Source of the DNA: Clostridiales bacterium
GTDB taxonomy: Bacteria > Bacillota > Clostridia > Christensenellales > Borkfalkiaceae
DNA length: 64,000 bases
Reading direction: 5' to 3'
Assembly: GCA_015055965.1 (NCBI GenBank)
Contig: SVHG01000007.1
Location: 1-64,000 of the forward strand
The notes under the pieces are model-generated. The model saw only the letters and a list, made by a program, of their open reading frames with translations. It was not told the DNA's origin and did not search any database. The translations under genes and the position numbers were made by a program. Below are positions 7,518 to 15,505 of this stretch, one piece after another (position 1 is the first letter of the stretch; the number at the start of each line of letters is the position of its first letter).

Positions 7518-10500
7518 ATGAGCAAAGTTTGGAAATATCTCTTAACGCTTATCTTGGCGTTTACTTTGCTTGCATCTGCTTGCGGTGAGCCTGCAAACAG
7601 CGGTAACCAAGGCGGAGCGCAAGGTGGGGATATCTACCAAGATTACGAAGATAATAAGCAACCGGGTAACGATCAGTTTGATTACGACGGTAACTACGCT
7701 GCTCCCGAGCTTACCATCAACGGTCTTGGTGATGACGAAGCATGGAAAAAAATAACCGCGCCCTTAGCAACCTTCGGTCACGGCAACGCTGCAACCGTAA
7801 AGGTTTATAGAGGTAGCGAAGCGTTATTCTTCCTATTTGAAGTTCAAGATACTATCTTGCTTACCGAAGGCGAATCTAACGACGATTCAGTTACAAGAAG
7901 CGATAGCGTAGAGGTTTATCTTGATACTTTAGCAAACGGCGGAAATAAGCCCCAAAACGACGACTATCAAATTAACCTTGCAATTCACGGCAAAACCCGT
8001 ATTATGCAAGGCTCAGGTAGCGGTTGGGGTAACTGGAACGGTCTAATAGACTACGAAGTAGCTTTAAACGGTACGTTAAACGACGGTAACGACGCTACTG
8101 ACGTTGGTTATACCGTTGAGGTTATGATACCTTACACTCAAATCAATATCGAAAAGGACGATACTATTGCAGTAGCATTCGGTCACGTAGATAAAACCAA
8201 TAACGGCGGTTCTACGCCCGGCACTCATTGGGACTGGTACGGTTGGGATTACAACGGTATTCGCGAGCCCCAAACTCCCAATAACTATCTTCTTTTAGAT
8301 AAGGATAACAAGCTTATAGACAGAGATTCAGAGGTTAGACCTAACGCTGATATCGCAGGTTACGTTTTAGACGCTAACAGCGGTTTAGCTATTGAAGGCG
8401 CAACCGTAGCGGTAGCTTCACCCACTAAGGAATGGAATTTAGTTACGGATGCTCAAGGCTATTTCTTACTAACTAACTTAGATCCTGAAGTTAACTACAC
8501 CGTAACCGTAACTAAGAGCGGTTATATGGGCAACTCCGTTACCTATACCAGATTAGAGCTTCGTGGCGCAAACGGCGGTAGAGTTCTTAAGGATATTAAG
8601 ATTAAGGATGAAGACGACGTTGAAAGAACTACGTTAACGGGTACTGTAAAGAGCTTATTAAAGGGCGCTGTTTCCGGCGCAACCGTTGCTTTAGAGGGTA
8701 CTTTATTAACTGCAACCGCAGATGAAAACGGCTTATTCAGCATTGAAGGCGTTCCCGTTGAAGAAAATAAGGATTTAACCTTAGTAGTAAGGGCAAACGG
8801 CTTTGTAGAAAGCAAGAACTACGTTCAGGCTAAGAAGTTAGTTGCTAACGGCGTTACCGAGCTTGGCGACGTAAATATTCACTCTTCTTACGCAGTTGCT
8901 TCCGGCTCAGACGGATTTGGTCTAAAGAGTAGCTTATTTGCAGATAGCTCCTTAAAGGTAGGCCGTGCTCTTACCGGTGTTGAATTCTTCCTAAGCGGTA
9001 CCAGACAGTTAAGCGGTCACCTTGAAATTTACCTTGACACCAAGGAATCAACCGGTCTTCGTGATAATGAAGAAAGCTTATGGTTATTTACCTTAGACGA
9101 CGCAGGCAAGATTGGCGGAACTCACTACAAGGGCGGTAACTTCTCTCTTGCAGGCTTAGAATACACCCTATTCCATAACGGCTCTAACGGCTATGAAGCA
9201 AGATTCTTCATTCCTTATACCTATTTAGGAATTGAGCCCACCGAAGTATTCGGTATATCACTCGGTCAATGGTCAACCACCGCTAACGATTGGGACGGTT
9301 GGGGATATGCAGGTCAGTTCGTTGCTCCCGAATACAGCGATAAGTATATTCGTGTAAGCGCAACCAACCAATTCTATCGCCAAGAAAACAACGTTGCAAT
9401 GGTAACCTTAAGCGGTAACGCTGGTATTGCCGGCGTAAGAGTAGAAGCGGGCGAAAACGCTGCTACCACAGGTAACGACGGCGCGTGGTTCTTTAGAATC
9501 CCCGCAACCGAAGAAAGCGTAACCATTAACTATAGCTGTTTAGGCTATCAACCCAAAACCACTACCTTAGAAGCAGGTTACTTTACTTCTAATTACTCAT
9601 TTAGCGAAGTCGTTAAGCTAGAAAAGCAATACGCAAGCGTAAGCGGTGTTATTACCGATAGCTCAACCGGCGCACCCGTTCAGGGCGTAAGCGTAATGAT
9701 TAGCGGTTCTGCATATATTGCAACCACTAACGAAAATGGCGAATATTTAATTGAAGGATTATGGACTAAGGAAAACGTAACCTTAACCTATACCTGTTCA
9801 GGCTACGCAACTCAAACCTTAACGGTAAGGGGAGCAGAGCTAGCAGCTAACACTTCATATATTCACAACGTTCAATTAGTTTCTAACTATCAAATTCCTT
9901 ACGTAACCGCAACCGGTACTATTAATAACGTTGCAGGTCCCGTTGCAAACGCAACCGTTAAACTAAACGGCGAGGTTATTGCAACCACCAACGCAAGCGG
10001 TATTTTCACCGTTGAAAGCTTCAAGGGCGTTGACTGCGAGCTATTAGTAGAAAAGGAAGGATATATTTCTCAAACCATAGTATTTAAGGCAACCGAATTA
10101 GGCTCAAGCGAAAGCTTTACCTTTGCTACCGTAGATATGCCTAAGCAGTTTACCACCGTTGGCGTGCTTGAAGAAAAATCAGAAAGCATAAGAGATCACT
10201 TTGCTAAGTTCAGCGGATACGTTACCAGAACTGCAAGCGCGTTTGAATTTAAGTTCGTTGGTGCAAGAGCGTTTACTAACGGTCAGCTGGAAATCTATCT
10301 TGATACCGGCGCTGTTGCTCCAAATCAAGGCGCAACCGAAGTTCAGCTTAATATTTTAGCAGATAAATCAACAGTTATCGTTAGAGGTTTAGCTCAAGGT
10401 AGCTTCACGGTTAACTTTGGTGGAACGGATGCTAATCCTGAAATTTACTTAAGTATTCCTTACGAAGCGCTTGGCATGGCTTCAACCGACGTTATCGGCT

Positions 10501-12566
10501 TCTATATGGGACAATGGTCAACTGCTGCTAACGACTGGGATCCTTTAACCTTTGACGGTGTATCCTTAAACGCAGCAGTTATTGGCGATCACTTAAGAAT
10601 TTCTGCAGAAAACGTAGTTTACCGCTATGCAACCAACGAAAAGGTTGCAACTATTAGGGGTAACGCAGGAATGGGCGGTGTAACCGTTAAGATCGGTAGC
10701 CTTACTCTTTACACTAAGGCAGACGGCTCTTACAGCACTTTAATTGCTATTCCTAACCAAGATATTACCATTCAGTACAGCAAAACGGGTTACGTAACGG
10801 CAACCACCGTCGTTCCCGCAAGCGCATTCTTAACCTCAACCTTGTTTGAAGACGTTGTAGTATTAGAAGAACGCACCGTTGAAGTAAGCGGTACGGTTAG
10901 CGATTCAGCTAGCGCTTTAGAATTAGAAGGCGTTAAGGTTACAGTTAAGGGTAGTGACGTAAGCGTTTTAACGGGTGCAGACGGAACTTATAAATTAAGC
11001 GGTCTTTCAACCTCTTCAAGCGTAGTTTTAGTGTTTGAATTAAAGGATTACGCAACCCAAGAAATAACCTTAAGCGTAGCAGACTTAGCAAATGCAAGCG
11101 CTCATACCGTAAACGCAAGCCTAGTATGCACTAAGCAAGTTCAAACGGTTGAATTATTCGGCGTTGCTTCTAACGTAAACGGCGCTGTTGCAGGCGCAAG
11201 CGTAACCTTACAGGGTTATCCCGAATTAGTTGCAGTAACCAACGAAAACGGCGAATTTACTATTGCCAACGTTCCCGCTGTGGATCACGTTATAACGGTA
11301 GAAAAAGCAGGCTATATAACGGTAATCAAGACTTTAGCGGAAGCAGACTTTAACGAGGATGTAACCGATTATAACCTTGGAACTGTTGATATGATGCTTA
11401 ACTACGAAAGAATGCCCGGCTTTATTGCAGATAAGTCAGATAACTTTGCTCAGTTCAGCGGATACGTTACAAGATCACTAGTTGGATTTGAATTTAAGTT
11501 TGTTGGTGCACGCGCGTTCGCAGGCAGAATTGAACTATTCGTAGACACCAAGACCAGCGCTGGCGATAATGGCAGAGATATTACCGACTATTTATTCAAC
11601 TTAAATGCAGACGGCGCTATTCAAATTATAAACTGGGGAGAAGGCGATAAGAACGAAGCTATTCCCGAAAATATGAAGCTAACAGTTCTTAACGCAGAAA
11701 CCGCTCCCGAGGTTTACTTCACCTTACCTTACTCATTCTTCGGTCAGTTAGATTCTTCAAAGGGTATTAGCGCAACTGAAGTTATCGGTATTTCAGTAGG
11801 TCAATGGTCAACCTCCGCTAACGATTGGGACGGTTGGGATTGCTTCCCCTTAATCGGCGCAAGCAATAGCGAATTCGTTAAGCCCGAAATGCCCAGCGAT
11901 TACGTTCGTATCGGCGCAGATAACACCTTATATGCAAAGGCAGATAACGAAGCGGTTGATTTCAGCTCTTACTACTTCCGCTTTGGAACCGGCTCTACGG
12001 CTGCTCCTAATGCAAACGCAGCAGGCGGTTTAGGTAATGCAGGTCTTAATGCAGACGATTTCCGCGGTAAGATTGCAAGCCGTGACGTAGACGGCGTAAC
12101 CTTTGAATTTATTACCACCGGAAACTTCTCTACCAACGGTAGCGAAAAGGAAATGATTCTTATTTACCTTGATACCGGCGCTCAATCACTTGACGGTTGG
12201 AATCCCGACTACCTAATCAAGATTGCTTCAGACGGAAGCGTTTACGGCAAGGCAGGCGCATGGTGGAGCGCTACCGATAGCGATAAGCTTGCAACTAACG
12301 CAACTATCGTTACTGAAAACGGCGTTACCAAGGTTACCTATACCGTATCTTACGAGCTTTTAGGTATTAGCTCAGACGACGTATTCGGCGTAGCAATGCG
12401 TGAAGCTTCACACAATGCAACCGACCACATGCTTTACGATCCTTGGCACGACTTCTATTTTGCAGACGAAGTTAACGGACGTGACGCTGCAGCTTGTACG
12501 CAGTTCATTCGCGTAAGCGCAAACGGCACCGTATACGTAGATAACAACAATAACCCCAACGACTGA
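7518..12566 (+). CDS. Giant modular carbohydrate-binding lipoprotein (CBM9-like and carboxypeptidase-regulatory-like modules)
   Basis: A 1682-residue surface protein with no catalytic domain that I can see. The signal peptide ends in the lipobox LLASAC (Cys22), followed by a low-complexity Gly/Gln/Asp linker. Five CBM9/DOMON-like beta-sandwich modules are visible at roughly 55-270, 465-625, 885-1040, 1285-1465 and 1480-1675. Modules 2-4 share the motif GQWSTxANDWD and each module ends in a (I/V)R(V/I)(S/G)A strand. Between them lie about eight carboxypeptidase-regulatory-like Ig-fold repeats (pattern G-V-(T/K)-V ... T-(N/D)-E-N-G-x-(F/Y)). They are arranged 2 after the first, then 3, then 3. 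RBS AAGGAGG is 6-7 bp before the ATG. Probable role: holding a polysaccharide at the cell surface for the two enzymes encoded next door (inference). Confidence 0.8.
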   Translation: MSKVWKYLLTLILAFTLLASACGEPANSGNQGGAQGGDIYQDYEDNKQPGNDQFDYDGNYAAPELTINGLGDDEAWKKITAPLATFGHGNAATVKVYRGSEALFFLFEVQDTILLTEGESNDDSVTRSDSVEVYLDTLANGGNKPQNDDYQINLAIHGKTRIMQGSGSGWGNWNGLIDYEVALNGTLNDGNDATDVGYTVEVMIPYTQINIEKDDTIAVAFGHVDKTNNGGSTPGTHWDWYGWDYNGIREPQTPNNYLLLDKDNKLIDRDSEVRPNADIAGYVLDANSGLAIEGATVAVASPTKEWNLVTDAQGYFLLTNLDPEVNYTVTVTKSGYMGNSVTYTRLELRGANGGRVLKDIKIKDEDDVERTTLTGTVKSLLKGAVSGATVALEGTLLTATADENGLFSIEGVPVEENKDLTLVVRANGFVESKNYVQAKKLVANGVTELGDVNIHSSYAVASGSDGFGLKSSLFADSSLKVGRALTGVEFFLSGTRQLSGHLEIYLDTKESTGLRDNEESLWLFTLDDAGKIGGTHYKGGNFSLAGLEYTLFHNGSNGYEARFFIPYTYLGIEPTEVFGISLGQWSTTANDWDGWGYAGQFVAPEYSDKYIRVSATNQFYRQENNVAMVTLSGNAGIAGVRVEAGENAATTGNDGAWFFRIPATEESVTINYSCLGYQPKTTTLEAGYFTSNYSFSEVVKLEKQYASVSGVITDSSTGAPVQGVSVMISGSAYIATTNENGEYLIEGLWTKENVTLTYTCSGYATQTLTVRGAELAANTSYIHNVQLVSNYQIPYVTATGTINNVAGPVANATVKLNGEVIATTNASGIFTVESFKGVDCELLVEKEGYISQTIVFKATELGSSESFTFATVDMPKQFTTVGVLEEKSESIRDHFAKFSGYVTRTASAFEFKFVGARAFTNGQLEIYLDTGAVAPNQGATEVQLNILADKSTVIVRGLAQGSFTVNFGGTDANPEIYLSIPYEALGMASTDVIGFYMGQWSTAANDWDPLTFDGVSLNAAVIGDHLRISAENVVYRYATNEKVATIRGNAGMGGVTVKIGSLTLYTKADGSYSTLIAIPNQDITIQYSKTGYVTATTVVPASAFLTSTLFEDVVVLEERTVEVSGTVSDSASALELEGVKVTVKGSDVSVLTGADGTYKLSGLSTSSSVVLVFELKDYATQEITLSVADLANASAHTVNASLVCTKQVQTVELFGVASNVNGAVAGASVTLQGYPELVAVTNENGEFTIANVPAVDHVITVEKAGYITVIKTLAEADFNEDVTDYNLGTVDMMLNYERMPGFIADKSDNFAQFSGYVTRSLVGFEFKFVGARAFAGRIELFVDTKTSAGDNGRDITDYLFNLNADGAIQIINWGEGDKNEAIPENMKLTVLNAETAPEVYFTLPYSFFGQLDSSKGISATEVIGISVGQWSTSANDWDGWDCFPLIGASNSEFVKPEMPSDYVRIGADNTLYAKADNEAVDFSSYYFRFGTGSTAAPNANAAGGLGNAGLNADDFRGKIASRDVDGVTFEFITTGNFSTNGSEKEMILIYLDTGAQSLDGWNPDYLIKIASDGSVYGKAGAWWSATDSDKLATNATIVTENGVTKVTYTVSYELLGISSDDVFGVAMREASHNATDHMLYDPWHDFYFADEVNGRDAAACTQFIRVSANGTVYVDNNNNPND

Positions 12567-12582
12567 TAAGGAGGAATAACAG

Positions 12583-15093
12583 ATGAAATTAGTTAAAAAA
12601 TTATCAATCTTTGCATTAGCAGCCCTTCTTGCGTTCGGCTCTGCCTGCGGTGGTAACGACACCACGGGCGACGGTAGCGGTTCAGGCGCTGACAATGGCA
12701 ATTTAGCCTATTACGGAAATCCTGCAGAGGATTTTACCAAGTACGATAACCGCCTATATAACGAATATCTTTTAGGCGAAGAAGCCGTTATCGATAATCA
12801 ATGGACCGGTTACGGTATTGGCGATCCCTTCGTTATGAGATGGAACGGCGCTTACTATTTATATTGCTCTACGCTTGACTCTGAGTCAGGCGTAAGAGGA
12901 TACAAATCTTACGATATGATAAACTGGGCGCCCGTAACGGGCAACGGCTTACGTGAAGGATACGTTTCAGAAGATCCCGTAACCAAAGCTGCTTACGCTC
13001 CCGAGGTTTATTACTTTAACGGTCAGTTCTATATGTATACCTCACCTGCGGGCGCAGGTCACTACGTTTTAGTCGCAACCAGTCCTGAAGGTCCTTTTGA
13101 AAAGGCAACCAATAACTTTGGTCTTTCAATCGACGGTTCAGTTCTTATTGACGACGACGAAAAAATGTGGTTTACCTATGCAAGCAACCAAGGTATTCGT
13201 ATGGCTGCTATGGACGATATGTTAACCGTTAACGCTTCTTCAACCCCCGTTTTAAACAACACTTCAATCGGCGGTTGGACGGAAGGTCCTTATATCTTAA
13301 AGCGTGACGGAGTTTACTATTTAACCTATACCGGTACTCACGTTGCTTCAGACGGTTACCGTATTGCATACTCAACTGCAGATAAGGTTTCAACCAGCGC
13401 AGGTAAGGTAGATAGAGCTGCTTGGACTAAAGCGGGTAACAACCCCTTAGTTTTAGAAACGGAAAGCGAGCTTAAGGGTATTGGTCACTCTTCAACGGTT
13501 ATGGGCCCCGATATGGATTCATACTATTTATGCTACCATATGCTTAACTCTTCAGGCGGTCCTAACAGAAGCTTTGGCTTTGATAGACTTACCTTTAACG
13601 GCAAGCAAATGACGGTTGCTCCCTCTTTAACGGATAGCGTTGCTCCCGCTCTTCCTGCATTCTATGCAAACGGCAAGGACGAAGCTAAGCTAGCTTTAAG
13701 CGGTAACGCGTTACTTTCAAACGCTTCTCACGGCGAAACCTTTACTGCTGAATTTAACCTTTCAAACGCTTCTTCTGCAGAATATTTATTTGCTTATGCA
13801 GATGAAAATAATTACGGAAGCGTAGTCGTTGATTTATCTGCAAAGACTATAGTTTTAAAGAAGGTTATTGCAGGTGTTGAAAGCGAAGTTGCAACCGGAA
13901 CGTTAGTTAACAGCTTTAACGCAAGTGCTCTTCACACCGTAAGAGTTTCTTACCGTAACGATAAGGTAGACGTTACCTTTGACAATATGACTAAGATTGA
14001 TAACGCATCTATTGATTTTGGTGGCGGTAAAATCGGTTATAAAAATCTATCTGCAGACGCAGTAGTTGGCTTCACCGCATTCTCTAACGTAGCAATGGGC
14101 TTAAGCGATCAAAACGAAGCTAAGCAAGCAGAAAGCCTAATAGGCGCTTCTAACTATCTTGCTCACGATAAATACTGCGCTCCCTACAGCTTAGGCGAAA
14201 ACGCTATTTCAACGGTAGAAATGGGCGAATACTACGGCGCAAAATCACTTACTCTTGCAAAGAATGATTACGCAACCTACTTAACCAACTTCCACAAGGC
14301 TGGCAGATACGGCTTAGAGCTTATCTACAGAGCAGAAGATGCAGGCAAGAAGATAGGCGTTAAGCTTTATAACGGAACGGTTTGGTGTTGTACTCTTCCC
14401 ACCGTTGCAGGTTATGAAAGTGATTACGTTAAGGCACTAGTTGGCGAATTTGACGTTACCGCAGGTATTACCCCCGTTCGCATTGAAAATATCGACCGTA
14501 AGGAGGTTAATATCGTTGGATTTAGATTCGTTGAAGTTGCTAACGTAACTCCTTCTTATGAAAACGCTCTTGATAATTACGCAGAAAAGGGCGCAGACTA
14601 TAAGACTATTTGGAAGATTAAAGAGGGTGGTCACTATGCAAAAGCAGGTACTCGTCAGCTAGTATACTTTGGCGATAACACTATTACAGACTTTACCTTA
14701 GAAGTAGACGTTAAGCTAGAAGGCGCAACCGGAACTTCTACCGCAGGTATCGTATTCCACGCTAAAAACTACGCAGCATCTTCACACGATAACTACACCA
14801 GCATTCAAGGCTATTACGTATCTATTAACAATAACTACGTAAGATTAGAAAGACTTAACTTTGCAGACGGTTCTTCAAATATGCAAACCGTTGCAGGCGG
14901 AGATAACCCCTATAAGACGAGCGATAAGTTTATTACCCTTAAAATTCAGGTAAGGGGTAATCAAATTAGCGTTTGGGCAGATGGCGCTCTACTAATCAAG
15001 ACTTCAGATGCTAACCCCTTTACTGCAGGTAAGATCGGTCTTTACACTAACGGTGCGGCTGTAGTGTTTAAGAATTTAAAAATAAGCGCTTAA
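12583..15093 (+). CDS. GH43-type glycosidase lipoprotein with C-terminal binding modules
   Basis: A surface-anchored enzyme of the five-bladed propeller GH43 clan (arabinosidase, xylosidase and related activities). The lipobox is AFGSAC (Cys22). The three propeller acids are visible: Asp81 (GIGDPFVMRWNG), Asp184 (SIDGSVL) and Glu234 (WTEGPYI). After the catalytic domain (about 70-350) come a concanavalin-like segment (about 365-500), a CBM6-like segment (about 510-650) and a final laminin-G/DUF1080-like sandwich (about 660-836). RBS AAGGAGG lies upstream, 16 bp after the previous gene's stop, so the two are probably co-transcribed. The stop codon is the first triplet of a repeat element. The exact substrate cannot be assigned. 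Confidence 0.85.
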   Translation: MKLVKKLSIFALAALLAFGSACGGNDTTGDGSGSGADNGNLAYYGNPAEDFTKYDNRLYNEYLLGEEAVIDNQWTGYGIGDPFVMRWNGAYYLYCSTLDSESGVRGYKSYDMINWAPVTGNGLREGYVSEDPVTKAAYAPEVYYFNGQFYMYTSPAGAGHYVLVATSPEGPFEKATNNFGLSIDGSVLIDDDEKMWFTYASNQGIRMAAMDDMLTVNASSTPVLNNTSIGGWTEGPYILKRDGVYYLTYTGTHVASDGYRIAYSTADKVSTSAGKVDRAAWTKAGNNPLVLETESELKGIGHSSTVMGPDMDSYYLCYHMLNSSGGPNRSFGFDRLTFNGKQMTVAPSLTDSVAPALPAFYANGKDEAKLALSGNALLSNASHGETFTAEFNLSNASSAEYLFAYADENNYGSVVVDLSAKTIVLKKVIAGVESEVATGTLVNSFNASALHTVRVSYRNDKVDVTFDNMTKIDNASIDFGGGKIGYKNLSADAVVGFTAFSNVAMGLSDQNEAKQAESLIGASNYLAHDKYCAPYSLGENAISTVEMGEYYGAKSLTLAKNDYATYLTNFHKAGRYGLELIYRAEDAGKKIGVKLYNGTVWCCTLPTVAGYESDYVKALVGEFDVTAGITPVRIENIDRKEVNIVGFRFVEVANVTPSYENALDNYAEKGADYKTIWKIKEGGHYAKAGTRQLVYFGDNTITDFTLEVDVKLEGATGTSTAGIVFHAKNYAASSHDNYTSIQGYYVSINNNYVRLERLNFADGSSNMQTVAGGDNPYKTSDKFITLKIQVRGNQISVWADGALLIKTSDANPFTAGKIGLYTNGAAVVFKNLKISA

Positions 15094-15215
15094 TAAGCCT
15101 TATATACTTCGTTATAGCGGCGAAGCCTTGCGCTTGCCCTCGGTCATTTACGCCAAGTAAACTCCCGTCGGTCAATGCTCGGTTTCACCACTCTAACTCG
15201 CATCTAAGGCTTATT
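15092..15215. repeat. Modular inverted-end repeat, copy R1 (core A)
   Basis: Begins AATAAGCCTTATATAC and ends with the complement GCATCTAAGGCTTATT, giving 16-bp inverted ends with two mismatches. The interior (core A) contains GCCTTGCGCTTGCC, CGGTCATTTACGCCAAGTAA and GTCAATGCTCGG. The left end overlaps the TAA stop of the GH43 gene. Confidence 0.8.
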
Positions 15216-15405
15216 AAAAATAAAGATGAGGGTAGCTTGCGCTACGGCGAAGCCTTATTCTATAATAAGAGCCATCCCTAAATTCGCGCGGTAGCGAACA
15301 TCATTTTGCGGTAGCAAAACATCATTTGAGTATCACTCAAACATCATTTGCTTTAGCAACATCATTGCGTAAGCTTTGCTCTTAAACGTTAGCTATACGG
15401 CTAAT
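15216..15405. repeat. Hairpin array HA1 with CATCA linkers
   Basis: A leader (TCTATAATAAGAGCC, ATCCCTAAATTCGC) is followed by successive short hairpins with different stems: TTCGCGCGGTAGCGAA, TTTTGCGGTAGCAAAA, TTTGAGTATCACTCAAA and TTGCTTTAGCAA. Each is separated by the constant CATCA(T). It is flanked by GAAGCCTTATT on the left and GCGTAAGC on the right, as in the other arrays. Not coding. Confidence 0.8.
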
Positions 15406-15419
15406 TAAGTAACAAAAAA

Positions 15420-15455
15420 GAATATGCGGGGTAGTGAACGCTATTCCGCATATTC
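15420..15455 (-). terminator. Strong hairpin, T-run only on the minus strand
   Basis: A 15-bp stem (GAATATGCGG...CCGCATATTC core, two G-U pairs) closes a TGAACG loop. The T-run follows it only on the minus strand, although no minus-strand gene reads into it. It could block antisense transcription or act as an mRNA stabiliser between the two GH43 genes. Confidence 0.55.
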
Positions 15456-15505
15456 AAAATATCTTAATACCTTAATTTAAGGACTAATTAATCAAAAGGT
15501 AATTT

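Noticed and set aside
15250..15370. Possible CRISPR array
   Set aside because: The repeated unit is only CATCA, and the parts between are self-complementary hairpins, not unrelated spacers. No cas gene is present.
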